Below, one piece after another: positions 17,506 to 27,252 of a DNA stretch of 64,000 bases. The stretch is from the NCBI GenBank assembly GCA_023213215.1, contig CP096136.1:124001-188000 (forward strand), in the 5' to 3' direction. The first letter of the stretch is position 1. Each line of letters opens with the position of its first letter. The notes under the pieces were generated by a model that saw only the letters and a program-made list of their open reading frames with translations, was not told the DNA's origin and did no database searches. The position numbers were made by a program, and so were the translations under genes. Source of the stretch: Flavobacterium sp. JAD_PAG50586_2 (GTDB lineage Bacteria > Bacteroidota > Bacteroidia > Flavobacteriales > Flavobacteriaceae).

Positions 17506-20010
17506 TTAATTAATCCCTTTCTTCATCCATTCCGCAGGTGGTACACCTTTTAAATAATAAGCTAGCCACTCTTCATACTTTCGGGTAAAATCGATCTGAT
17601 ATTTAGGAATTGTCAGGTTATGCCGGATTTCAGGATAAATCAGCATAATTTCTTTCTTTCCCAGTCTCCTTAAGGCATTATACAATTGTATGCTTTGAAA
17701 ATAATGCACCTGCCTATCCTGTTCGCCTGTCCATATCAGCATTGGTGAGGTGATTTTATCTGCCTGTAAAATAGGAGAATTACGCAGGTAGACTTCCTTA
17801 TTTTCATAAAATGGTTTGGTCATCCTCCACTGTTGGTCTTCAAAACGCCAGGCTTCGGCTTTTCCCGAATTCCATCCGAGCGAATTGTAATTCATTACTA
17901 CATCACTGATTCCTGCCCCGGCAATCACGGTGGCAAATATCGAGGTTTGTGTCGCAATAAATGATACTTCAAACCCAGCAAAGGAATGCCCTTGCAGTGC
18001 AATCCTATCGTTTTGCACAAGACCGGAGCTTATGACTGTTTTTGTTGCTGAAATAACACAATCGGCTGCACTTGCACCCACATTATCATGTTCAAAGGCA
18101 ATGTCCGGCTCCAGGACAAAATACCCCTGAGTGCTAAGGTTGGAAATGTTTATCCCACTAGGATTATACAAACTAGGATTAACATAGTCATGCAGGTTTT
18201 GACTGAGTTTGTCATATATATGAACTACCATTGGATACTTCTTTGAAGCATCATAATTCCCAGGATAGTAAAGTGCAGCCTGGAGCAATTCACCTTTTGA
18301 ATTTTTGTAGTTGATAAGTTTTGATTCTCCCCAATAATAGTTTTTTTGATGGTCATTGGTAGTCGCGACAGTTTTTATTCTTCCTGGCATCGTGATACTC
18401 ACTACTGATGGAGATTCATCATAATCCTGAACTTTACAGAAAAAAGATTTACTTTTTTTGGTAAATCCCAATTGGGTAATATTCTTGTCAGCGTAAAGCA
18501 GTGGCTTTTCCTTGCCGTTCCAAATGTAAAATCCCGTTTTTTTTGTAATCTTCGAAGAAGCTTTCAGATATTGGATTGCATTCAAATCAATTATTTGGTT
18601 GAAATGTCCATCCAAATTAGAAACAAAACCTTCCGTATCTAAAGGGTACGTCAGCCTAAATCGAATTTGTTTTTCCCTGCCACTGGTTAATTTTCTGCAT
18701 CGTAGATTTTGCAAATCGATGGCCCACAAATCAAATTCATCGTACACAATTATCTCACTATCCCTAACAGTCCATCCAACAATTCCAAAGGCGGGCTTTT
18801 GACCAGCATAGTCATAGGCTTCGTTAACTATCGGCCACGGTATGTTTTGGGTAACATTCCAGTGCTTTCCTGTTCTAATCTCATATACCCACCAATGCTT
18901 TGCCTTGAGATAGGTGATATATTTTCCTCCTGGCGATGGTACTATTTCATCCATGTCGCACAGTTGATCTTCTAAAAAACTGTTTTTAATTCCGGTAGCA
19001 AGATCAGTAATAAACCAATCAGTTTTATTCAGTTGGGTAAACTGTGGGCTAACGCCAGCAGGATTATAGGTTATTGCAAAATCCGTATCTCCACTTAGTA
19101 ATATTTTCGGCTGTTGGTTATCTGTTAGTTTCAGAATCTTACTGGTGTCGGGAAACCAAACAAAACATTTTGGTGCCATATCAAACCTTCCTTCAACCTC
19201 AACCTGGCGGTAAGTCCATACATCATTACCGTTCCAAATCTGTGCCGTAGGATTATCGAGCGATGCATCGGGTTTATCGGTCATGTAAAAAAAGACACGT
19301 TTGCCATCGGCTGAAATGGAGAACCTGTTCTGTGACAAAAAGGTAATGGTACTTTCCTTCCATATTTCAGGATGGTGGTTCGCGTCAAATAGATAGCTTT
19401 TACTTATAGCCAACGAATACAAATTGAGGTTCCTGCCATTTCTAATGTCGTCAGCATCAGTATATTTTTTTACAAACGAAAAATAGGTTCCACTTTTATC
19501 CCATAGGATGTTTTCAAAGGTACATCCTGCTTCATTTGCAAGCATTTTAAAATGCTCCCTGTTACCATCCAAAGGGCAGTAATGTAAAGATGATTTTTCT
19601 TTTGCTATGGTATATACCATAGCCGTTTTAGCTTGATTAAAGTAATAATTCGTAACCGATTGGATACTTTCGGTGGCACTGGCATCAGGTTTGCCAATGG
19701 TTAATGCACCTTTTGAATTTAAAACTACCAACAGTTTACCATCAGCTGAAAAACCATACTGAACCACATTTTCAACAATTCGCTGTTTACCAGTCTTAAG
19801 GTTTACCACTATCAACTGTTTTTGAGGATTCATACAGCCAAACCATCCATCATCGGCAAATAGCCCATCGCTTCCTTTAGGGAAAGTAAAAGTTTTCGTC
19901 GCATTGGCATTTCGGACAAACAGCGTATCCAATCTACTTTCATAGCTCACACTATAACTAAAGAAATCTCCCTTTGGGCATACCGCCTTTATATACAGGG
20001 TTCCCCACAA
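17506..20010 (-). CDS. S9-family (prolyl oligopeptidase-like) peptidase, exported; true start upstream
   Basis: Serine peptidase. The C-terminal α/β-hydrolase domain shows the nucleophile elbow LQGHSFAGFE, the acid in TGEQDRQVHY and the His in YPEIRHNLTIP. The N-terminal ~500 residues form a propeller-like domain that limits substrates to short peptides. The first usable start in this frame is TTG 20010 (834 aa), but coding clearly continues upstream (FLLLTGAGFTKKVLTEADYG). Adding one T to the T8 run at ~20079-20086 would yield a signal peptide (KNVFIIFFCVCFLLLTGAG) beginning at an ATT at 20105 that overlaps the susD stop, for 866 aa. It is last in a SusC-SusD-peptidase operon, suggesting digestion of imported peptides. 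Confidence 0.85.
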   Translation of the reverse strand: MWGTLYIKAVCPKGDFFSYSVSYESRLDTLFVRNANATKTFTFPKGSDGLFADDGWFGCMNPQKQLIVVNLKTGKQRIVENVVQYGFSADGKLLVVLNSKGALTIGKPDASATESIQSVTNYYFNQAKTAMVYTIAKEKSSLHYCPLDGNREHFKMLANEAGCTFENILWDKSGTYFSFVKKYTDADDIRNGRNLNLYSLAISKSYLFDANHHPEIWKESTITFLSQNRFSISADGKRVFFYMTDKPDASLDNPTAQIWNGNDVWTYRQVEVEGRFDMAPKCFVWFPDTSKILKLTDNQQPKILLSGDTDFAITYNPAGVSPQFTQLNKTDWFITDLATGIKNSFLEDQLCDMDEIVPSPGGKYITYLKAKHWWVYEIRTGKHWNVTQNIPWPIVNEAYDYAGQKPAFGIVGWTVRDSEIIVYDEFDLWAIDLQNLRCRKLTSGREKQIRFRLTYPLDTEGFVSNLDGHFNQIIDLNAIQYLKASSKITKKTGFYIWNGKEKPLLYADKNITQLGFTKKSKSFFCKVQDYDESPSVVSITMPGRIKTVATTNDHQKNYYWGESKLINYKNSKGELLQAALYYPGNYDASKKYPMVVHIYDKLSQNLHDYVNPSLYNPSGINISNLSTQGYFVLEPDIAFEHDNVGASAADCVISATKTVISSGLVQNDRIALQGHSFAGFEVSFIATQTSIFATVIAGAGISDVVMNYNSLGWNSGKAEAWRFEDQQWRMTKPFYENKEVYLRNSPILQADKITSPMLIWTGEQDRQVHYFQSIQLYNALRRLGKKEIMLIYPEIRHNLTIPKYQIDFTRKYEEWLAYYLKGVPPAEWMKKGIN

Positions 20011-20100
20011 GCCATAATCGGCTTCAGTAAGTACCTTTTTTGTGAAACCTGCCCCAGTAAGGAGCAGGAAACAAACACAAAAAAAATAATGAAAACGTTT

Positions 20101-21501
20101 TTAATATCCTGCATTTTGGGGCAATAGGTTTGGATTAATCAGTAGTTCTGCCTGTGGCACAGGCCACAATGCATCAGTAGTATTCCATCCCGGTTTTACA
20201 GGTGTGAGCATTATATCAAGCTTTCCAAACCGCTGCAAATCAAAAAAGCGGTGGCCTAGTTCGGTAAAAAGTTCAAATCGGCGCTCCTGCAATACAGCAT
20301 CAAGGATTTCTGTAGCCGTGTTCGCCGGAGTGTTTCCTAATCCCGCCGTATTGCGAATAAAATTCAAATCCTGTTTTGCATTAGTCAATTCGCCCAGGCG
20401 GGCACGTGCCTCAGCCCTGATTAAATATTGCTCCGCAAGCCTAAGGATTATAGAATGTTCGGTCGATGTGGTAACTCCCGTTCCTTGTTTGTACTTATAC
20501 GCATGGTACCAGGTATTGGAACCACTCGTAATCGTACGCGTCCATTTCACTTGTCGCTGGTCGCCTGCCTCAAAAGCAGCATAAAAAGCCGGACTAAGTG
20601 ACGTTACCGTAGGAGGCCCGGCATTAAAGATAAAAGTCGGTCCTTCCTGGCTGTTAGGAAAAATAGTCCCTGGAGCAAATTGCCAGATCGTAGTTTTACA
20701 GCCTTTCAGGAATACTTTATTCAAGTCCGTTTCCCATACGTAGGTTCCGGTTTCATTCAAAACCGCTGATGCGGCATTGCTTGCTTCTGCCCATTGACTG
20801 TTATAAAGATAGAGTCTGGCGAGCAAAGCCTTTACGGCAAAAACATTCGGGCGGGCTCTGTTAGGGGCTACATAGGCAGGTCCCAAAAGTGTTTCTGCCT
20901 GTAACAAATCGTCAATGCAATTGGCATACACCTGCGCTTTTGGTTGTCGGCTTACCAAGCTGTTCAGTTCATAATCGGTAGTAGTGATATAAGGGCAGCT
21001 TCCAAACAATCCTGCAAGATAAGAATGGAGCATAGCCCTCACGAAAAGTGCTTCACCTACTAATTGGTTTTTCTGTGCACTAGTTAGCGCTGTTGAAGCA
21101 TTTACTCCGGCAATAACCGCATTGGCAGCGTAAATCTGATTGTAGGTGGCGTTCCACATTTCCAACACAGGACCATTGGTGGCATCCAGGGCATTGTTAA
21201 AAAATGGTTCAGGACTATTGATTCCTGTTTGGTAACAAAGTAATTCATCGGTATATTGTCCTAATACGTTTGATAGTCCCAATGATCGGCCACTTAACAA
21301 GCCTGTGTCGCGCATCTTGGCATAGATATCCTTCATAGCTGCTGTAGCTGTGGTGTTATCGGCAAATACTGTGATTCCCGTCAGTTGCGAGTTGGGTGGC
21401 GGTACATCCACAAACGAATCGCAAGATCCTGCAATAAATAAGCTAAGGAACAATACTAAAGATAGTATCATACGTTTTAATTGAATTGATATATTTTTCA
21501 T
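20101..21501 (-). CDS. SusD/RagB-family nutrient-binding outer-membrane lipoprotein
   Basis: 466 aa from ATG 21501; an upstream in-frame start at 21591 lies inside susC and is rejected. It has a lipoprotein signal (LSLVLFLSLFIAGSCDSF with Cys at the lipobox), the SusD TPR-like helices (VGEALFVRAMLHSYLAGLFG, VFAVKALLARLYLYNSQWAEA) and the conserved C-terminal LQERRFELFTELGHRFFDLQRFGK. It caps the TonB-dependent channel encoded just upstream and captures substrate at the surface. Its stop overlaps the probable start of the S9 peptidase gene, so peptides rather than glycans are the likely substrate. Confidence 0.93.
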   Translation of the reverse strand: MKNISIQLKRMILSLVLFLSLFIAGSCDSFVDVPPPNSQLTGITVFADNTTATAAMKDIYAKMRDTGLLSGRSLGLSNVLGQYTDELLCYQTGINSPEPFFNNALDATNGPVLEMWNATYNQIYAANAVIAGVNASTALTSAQKNQLVGEALFVRAMLHSYLAGLFGSCPYITTTDYELNSLVSRQPKAQVYANCIDDLLQAETLLGPAYVAPNRARPNVFAVKALLARLYLYNSQWAEASNAASAVLNETGTYVWETDLNKVFLKGCKTTIWQFAPGTIFPNSQEGPTFIFNAGPPTVTSLSPAFYAAFEAGDQRQVKWTRTITSGSNTWYHAYKYKQGTGVTTSTEHSIILRLAEQYLIRAEARARLGELTNAKQDLNFIRNTAGLGNTPANTATEILDAVLQERRFELFTELGHRFFDLQRFGKLDIMLTPVKPGWNTTDALWPVPQAELLINPNLLPQNAGY

Positions 21502-21511
21502 AATAGTCTTT

Positions 21512-24500
21512 TTAAAATTTGATTTCCGCCGCAAAGCTGATGACACGTAATGGAGGTAAATAATTGAAACTTCTGAACTCAGGATCACCATCTTCGTATG
21601 GCGTAAAAGTCAATAGGTTTTGTGCCTGTGCATTCAGACGACATTCCAGGCCTTTTAGATGCGTAGGCACATTGTACGAAATTGAAATATTTTTCAACCG
21701 GATATACGACGCATCACTCACGGCAGCATCGCTTTGGTTGTAACGTTGATACGCACTCGTAGCGGCAGTGTTTAATCCATTAGTATAAAGCTGTGTGCTC
21801 GCAATATCTCCCGCCTGTGACCAAGCCCCTAATACCGAAGTCGGCTGGTTGGCAAATACACCCGGCACAGGAAACTGTGAAGCGGCATTCCAGTTCAGTT
21901 GTTTCAAAAACTGAAATAGGAAATCAAGCTGAAACCTTTTATATCTAACAGTATTTTGTAGGCCACCAAAAAACTCAGGGTTTAAATCCCTCACAGTTTG
22001 GGCATCATCTGCAGCAGATAGTATACCATCATCATTTACATCCTCAAACTCGTAAACACCGGTAGTAGGATTTACGCCTGTTAGATGATAGAGTTTTACA
22101 ATGTTGATAGATTCCCCTATAACATATTGGTTGCGGTACGTACTGTTTTCAAGTCCCGGAAATGCAATCAGCTTATTTTTCGGTAATGAGATATTAAAGC
22201 TAGTAGTCCATCCAAACGACTCCTTTTGGATGTTTACAGTGCGTAAAGTCAATTCCAATCCGGTGTTTTCCACTGTTGCGGCTAGGTTGGTTTGCATGCT
22301 TGTAAATCCGGTAGTGCCTGGCAATGGCATTCCTATTAATTGGTTCGACGAACGATTACGGTAATAGCTTCCCGTAAAAAATATTCGGTCTTTAAAGAAA
22401 CCAAGTTCCAAGGCTCCTTCCAATTTTTTATTGCTTTCCCAGCTGAAGTTCGGGTTAAACAGGCGTATAGGTGCGAGTCCCACGGTACCATCATAGGGTG
22501 CTGTAGAAGATTGGTAGGTATCAAGGTATTGGTAATCCCCAATTTGGTCGTTGCCAGTAACGCCATAACTGGCACGCAGTTTTCCGAAGCTTAAAATAGT
22601 GTTACGCTCTTTTAGGGCTTTTTCTTCGGTAAACAGCCACGCAGCGCCTACCGCTCCAAAATTGGCAAATTGCTTTCCGGGACCAAAACGGCTCGATCCA
22701 TCCCTTCTGCCGGTAAGGTTTACTATATATTTATCTTTCCAAGAAAAATTTACCCTTCCAAAAAACGCCTCGTATTTGTATATCGTTTCATCGTCAAACA
22801 ATGTCCTGCTGGTTGTCGCCGAAGCCAGGTTATAAATCAGGCTGTTGCTTGTAAATCCCGAACCTAATTGCACCAAGCGGTTGCCAACTTGGTTTTGAAA
22901 AGTGCCACCAACCAACACATCAATTTTTCCTTCGCTTAGCTTGCGTTGCCAGTCCAACTGTGGCTCCACAATCCACGATTCTCGTCTCGTGGTAGTTAGG
23001 TAAATAGAGGAATATTCCGCACCTGCATTATATACAGGGTCGTAAATCGTCGAAGGATCAGTACGGGTTTCTTTATGGAACAAACTGGTAAAACCCATAT
23101 TGCCCTTAACCGTAAATCCATAAGGCAAAGCGTACGATAGTGTAGTGTTGGTTGTCAGGTTGTTGGTCTTAGTAAGCGCAGTGGCATTCAATGCCGCCAG
23201 CGGATTGGTCCACGTGCTGTTTTGCCAGTTCAGGTTGCCATTTTCATCATAAAGTGCAGGTGCATTTGGCGCAAGGTTTCGCGATATTCGCGTCAAATCA
23301 CGTGCGGGTTGGTCATTGTCCTGAATGTCATAACTTCCCGAAAATGCAATTTTAAACCGTTTATCATCTGATTCATGGTCTGCATGTACATGTACGCCTT
23401 TTTTCTTATATACAAAGTCTCCCGGAAACACACTGCTTTGGCTAAAGGAATTGCCACTTAGTAGAAAATGCGTCTGTGCCGAACCTCCCGATACCGAGGC
23501 CTGCACAGTGGTCATCACGGCCGTTCCTCCTGTAAGTTCTTCCTGCCAGTCTGTGTTTCGGGTTTGGTCCCAAGTGCCATTCACGTCATAAGCAGTTGCA
23601 GGATAATTCACAATACCGTCGTTAGCAAATGCTTTTCTTCGCATGGCCAGGTATTCCGGTGTAGATAGCATATCCACTTTACTGGTAATCTGTCCGGTGG
23701 CTGTGCTGGCACTGGCAGTAAACTGGGTTTTTCCGGCCTTACCTTTTTTGGTGGTAATCAATACAACTCCGTTAGCACCACGTGAACCGTAGATCGCTGT
23801 TGCATCAGCATCCTTCAATACCTCAATGCTTTCAATGTCACTTGGGGTTAAGGTATTTAATGGGCTTGTCGGTGTTGGGGTGTTGGTTGAGGTTTGAACA
23901 TAACCAATGGTCTCAGACGAAAACGGTACGCCATCTACAATGTATAATGGCGAATTTCCCGCAGTTCGTAAGCTATTTACACCTCTTATCCTGATATCAA
24001 AACCACCACCCGGCATTCCGGTAGTCTGCGTGATATCCACACCTGCCATCCGTCCTTGCATCGCCGCAAGTACATTGGTTACAGGTTGGGTTGAAATGTC
24101 CTTTGAGGTTATCTTAGAAATACTTCCGGTACGCTCCTTGTCCTTTACAGTATAATATCCTGCATTAATGGTTACTTCCTTTAAGGTTGTAGCATCATCA
24201 ACCATGGTAGCGTTAATGGAACTTCTGTTGGCAACAGCAATTTCAATAGTTTTAAAGCCAATGAAGCTAAAAAGTAAAGTATCTTCTGATTGGGCAGAAA
24301 TCGAGTACTTTCCTGCGTTGTCAGAAATAGTACTGTTAGCGGTTCCTTTTACCGTTACAGTAACACCCGGCAGCGCACCATTAACATCATTTACAGTCCC
24401 GGTAATTTTTGTAGGTTGTGTGTTTTGGGCAAATAAGGCGTTGCAATAAACTAGGCTTATAAAAAGTGCGTACAATAAAGGCGCTCTTGCCTTGTACAAT

Positions 24501-24514
24501 GAATTTTTATTCAT
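21512..24514 (-). CDS. SusC/RagA-family TonB-linked outer-membrane transporter
   Basis: 1000 aa. Signal peptide, then a carboxypeptidase-like β-sandwich (ITGTVNDVNGALPGVTVTVKGT, DTLLFSFIGFKTIEI), the plug (NVLAAMQGRMAGVDIT, IRIRGVNSLRTAGNSPLYIV, IESIEVLKDADATAIYGSRG) and a 22-strand barrel ending at FAAEIKF. It imports bulky nutrients in a TonB-dependent way with the SusD partner 10 bp downstream. First gene of the minus-strand SusC-SusD-S9 peptidase operon. Confidence 0.95.
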   Translation of the reverse strand: MNKNSLYKARAPLLYALFISLVYCNALFAQNTQPTKITGTVNDVNGALPGVTVTVKGTANSTISDNAGKYSISAQSEDTLLFSFIGFKTIEIAVANRSSINATMVDDATTLKEVTINAGYYTVKDKERTGSISKITSKDISTQPVTNVLAAMQGRMAGVDITQTTGMPGGGFDIRIRGVNSLRTAGNSPLYIVDGVPFSSETIGYVQTSTNTPTPTSPLNTLTPSDIESIEVLKDADATAIYGSRGANGVVLITTKKGKAGKTQFTASASTATGQITSKVDMLSTPEYLAMRRKAFANDGIVNYPATAYDVNGTWDQTRNTDWQEELTGGTAVMTTVQASVSGGSAQTHFLLSGNSFSQSSVFPGDFVYKKKGVHVHADHESDDKRFKIAFSGSYDIQDNDQPARDLTRISRNLAPNAPALYDENGNLNWQNSTWTNPLAALNATALTKTNNLTTNTTLSYALPYGFTVKGNMGFTSLFHKETRTDPSTIYDPVYNAGAEYSSIYLTTTRRESWIVEPQLDWQRKLSEGKIDVLVGGTFQNQVGNRLVQLGSGFTSNSLIYNLASATTSRTLFDDETIYKYEAFFGRVNFSWKDKYIVNLTGRRDGSSRFGPGKQFANFGAVGAAWLFTEEKALKERNTILSFGKLRASYGVTGNDQIGDYQYLDTYQSSTAPYDGTVGLAPIRLFNPNFSWESNKKLEGALELGFFKDRIFFTGSYYRNRSSNQLIGMPLPGTTGFTSMQTNLAATVENTGLELTLRTVNIQKESFGWTTSFNISLPKNKLIAFPGLENSTYRNQYVIGESINIVKLYHLTGVNPTTGVYEFEDVNDDGILSAADDAQTVRDLNPEFFGGLQNTVRYKRFQLDFLFQFLKQLNWNAASQFPVPGVFANQPTSVLGAWSQAGDIASTQLYTNGLNTAATSAYQRYNQSDAAVSDASYIRLKNISISYNVPTHLKGLECRLNAQAQNLLTFTPYEDGDPEFRSFNYLPPLRVISFAAEIKF

Positions 24515-24558
24515 AATATTGGTTTGGTTAAATGAAACATTAGTTTTGTTTGTCTACC

Positions 24559-24601
24559 GGTCCTCTGTTCAACCGCCAAGAAGATGCAGAGGGCCTTTTT
24601 T
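24559..24601 (+). terminator. Hairpin with T tract upstream of susC
   Basis: GGTCCTCTG pairs with CAGAGGGCC around a 19-base loop, followed by T6 on the plus strand. No plus-strand gene leads into it, so it may instead fold in the susC leader or be a relic. Confidence 0.4.
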
Positions 24602-24665
24602 GTCATTGCGAGGATGGAATCCTGGCACACGAGCATAGCGAACTGAGCGTAAGCTAATCTGTTTT
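24601..24665. repeat. Dispersed intergenic repeat of the TGTCATTGCGAG type
   Basis: It starts TGTCATTGCGAGGATGG and ends AAGCTAATCTGTTTT. Many Bacteroidota genomes carry scattered intergenic repeats with this beginning and a CAATCTGTTTT-like end. It is flanked by two near-identical 19-mers, TTAGTTTTGTTTGTyTACC, at 24540-24558 and 24676-24694. Confidence 0.55.
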
Positions 24666-24712
24666 AGTTTGAAGTTTAGTTTTGTTTGTTTACCATAGGC
24701 GTTTCAGTTTAG

Positions 24713-25115
24713 TTAGATATTAGTTTTTAAAAGCTGCCCCAACAGTTCTAACTTATTAACCCAACTAAATTCAAAATTCAAATATGGCGTTGAGGCAGGC
24801 TTTGTAATTTCGGTAAATAGTTTACGATTGACCCAGATATAATGTGAAGAGTAGCGCAGAGAACCTGCTGAGTAATAGCCATAAAAAAAGGCATGGAACT
24901 CAACATAAACGTCTCTGGTACTTGGCATACCTACCACGAATAAGTGAGCCCACGCCAATAGACGTGAGCATCGTACTTATCATCTCGTGGTTGTAAAAAC
25001 TGCCAAGTTTCGAGCCGAGATTCAAAGCGAATGCTTCAATATTGTATTTGAAGAATCGCAAAATTAATACTATTTCTAGCATTATGCCCACAAATATAAA
25101 AAACCTTACCGACAT
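24713..25115 (-). pseudogene. Frame-broken hypothetical protein
   Basis: Reading on the minus strand, three coherent pieces occur in three frames: KYNIEAFALNLGSKLGSF, then PRDDKYDAHVYWRGLTYSW, then GMPSTRDVYVEFHAFFYGYY continuing to LLGQLLKTNI. Two single-base insertions (one in the TTTTT run near 24995, one near 24930) would join them into ~135 aa. I do not recognise the family. It lies between the susC leader and a divergent small HTH gene and could be a relic or another assembly casualty. The 5' end is uncertain. Confidence 0.4.
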
Positions 25116-25160
25116 ATATGTCGTTGTTTCTAATTTTTTTCTATGTCAATTTGAATTGAA

Positions 25161-25436
25161 ATGAAACAATTAAAAAATATCGAGCTATTAATTGCTATAA
25201 GAAAGGTTTTACAAGACCTTCGAGCAGAAACAACACTTTCACAAGATGCTGTTATAACTGATATTTTTGATTCAAAAAATGTTACAATTAATTTAGCTCG
25301 TATCGAAACCGGGGATGGTAATATATCGCCAAGCACTTTATTTCTATTGTGCGAATATTATAAAATTTCTATTTCAAATTTTTTTAGAAAAGTCGAAGAA
25401 GTCGATAAAAAATTAAGGATAAGCGAGAAAAAATAA
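25161..25436 (+). CDS. Small XRE-type helix-turn-helix protein
   Basis: 91 aa: LLIAIRKVLQDLRAETTLSQDAV, then INLARIETGDGNISPSTLFLLCEYYKISISNFF, the layout of a Cro/CI-type HTH with the turn in the IETG-ISPSTL segment. It is monocistronic, followed by a good terminator, and divergent from the frame-broken hypothetical gene. Likely a local repressor; target unknown. Confidence 0.75.
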   Translation: MKQLKNIELLIAIRKVLQDLRAETTLSQDAVITDIFDSKNVTINLARIETGDGNISPSTLFLLCEYYKISISNFFRKVEEVDKKLRISEKK

Positions 25437-25464
25437 AATTCAATACTAACCAAATACCACAAAT

Positions 25465-25493
25465 AAAAAGATGCTGAGAGGCATCTTTTTTTA
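25465..25493 (+). terminator. Terminator after the small HTH gene
   Basis: AAGATGC pairs with GCATCTT around a short GAGAG-type loop, followed by a T run. Confidence 0.85.
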
Positions 25494-25613
25494 TTTAATT
25501 ACTTATAATATTTTTTTATCTTGTTGGGATATAATTATATGAAGTGGTTTATAATTTATGGAGGAAATTTTAACAATATGAATGCAATATTTTTTTAACA
25601 AACAAACTAAATA

Positions 25614-27151
25614 ATGATAATTGAAAAATATTTAAAAGAAACGTACGGTTTTATAAGTGAAATTTCAAAAAGTGAAATTTATGAAGTTCAAGTAGGCAAA
25701 ACAAAAAGTCATTCTTTCAATAATCGTAACCTAACGTTAGAAAAAAATGAAGATGAATTCTGTTTTAGTTTATCAACTTTAATTAAGAAAGGGATAGATA
25801 GAAACGAAGAATTAAAAATTAATAAAGAAACTACAGTCAAATTAACTAATAATAAAAGAAGCATATACATAAAAGGAAAATATGTCCTTGTAAGACATAT
25901 TTCGTATCCTGATTTAGACACCAACATACTTGAGAAAACAATTAAAGGACAAATCAATTCATTGTCAACGGAAAATTTTAATTTTTACAAAAAACAAAGA
26001 TGTTATAGAATTATAATTCCAATTGAAGATCTTAGAGTAAGATTAACAGGAGATTTTACCGGTTGGGGATTTAAAGTCGATAGTAAATTTACATCTGAAA
26101 CATTAGTCAAACTAGTCATAAATAAAAAAGAGTATCATTTTTTTACAAATTCAATCAATAAAAAATACTTCATTGTTATAGATTCTATGGAGGACCAATC
26201 ACTAGAGGATTTTCAGAAATATGCTAATTCAATCTTACTTGCATTCGCTTTTTTAAAAGGGAATTACCACGGAAAAGAAGCTTTTATTTTTTCCTATAAA
26301 TCTAATGATTTCAAGGAACCAAAAAGTATGATGTCAACAATTCTAGGGGGCGGAATCTATAATGGTTTTTCTGTACATTCTTCAAGCCCGCATAGTCTCA
26401 TGTTATCCAAAAAGGAAACAAAATATAAAAAGGATAAAGAGGGCAACATTATTGGCTTCGATGATAGAAATTTACGAAAATTTATGGTTGAATTCCCTGC
26501 CGAATCATTTGCCAAACTATGTGAATTAATTTGTAACAAAGGGGGATTTTGAGAGCTGTTTTACTATTTGTTAGCAATCATTCAACAACTTTAGAATTAA
26601 AGATTCCAAGTTTATTTGTAGCATTAGAAAACATCACAAAAGTTCTAACTGGTGGAGATAGTTCAGTTCCTAAATTAATTGAAAATGAAAAAATAATTGC
26701 AGAGCTAAACTTGACTATAAAATCTACTGTAAAAGAAATTAATAAGATTAAAAATACCAATAAACCAAACTCTTCTTCTCAAGAATTAAAGGAGTATAAC
26801 TCAAATTTTGATAGAATAGCCAATAAGATGCATATGCTAAATAACGGAACAAATAATAAAAAATTAATTGATCCTTTCGTAAACTTAGGATATGTCTTAA
26901 CTGCTGAAGAAGAGGAAATAATTTTGAGATACAGAAACAAATTTTTACACGGTGAAGATTATATGTCATTAGACATAGATTATGAGATTGAGTTCAGAGA
27001 ATTATTTCATATGAGTATGAAACTTCACAAACTTATTTCAATTCTATTGCTAAAAGCTTCTGGTTATTCAGGGTATATTTTAAATAATGCCAAAATTTAT
27101 GATTATATATCTGAAAAAAATATCAAAGAGCCAATATTCATTAAAATATAG
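25614..27151 (+). CDS. HEPN-domain protein, ApeA-like architecture (frame broken once at ~26543)
   Basis: Two abutting frames join into one 512-aa protein if one G is added to the GGGGG run at 26541-26545 (…CNKGGILRAVLLF…). The N-terminal ~300 residues are soluble and β-rich (LTGDFTGWGFKVDSKF) with no enzyme motif I know. The C-terminal ~130 residues are helical and carry RNKFLH (R441-x4-H446), the R-x4-6-H RNase motif of HEPN domains. A large sensor-like N-terminus with a terminal HEPN is the plan of ApeA-type single-gene anti-phage RNases. It sits at the edge of the Dnd island. The family assignment is inferred from architecture, not alignment. Confidence 0.6.
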
Positions 27152-27252
27152 ATCTAATAACCATCATAAATAATTTTCTATCAACTTTTTTTGATTAACT
27201 TTTAAAAGTTTTAGAGTGTAAAACAAATTCGTTAATTGACTATGGAATACAT

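Noticed and set aside
21502..21591. Upstream in-frame start for SusD
   Set aside because: It lies within susC and precedes the lipoprotein signal by 30 atypical residues; ATG 21501 is the expected start.
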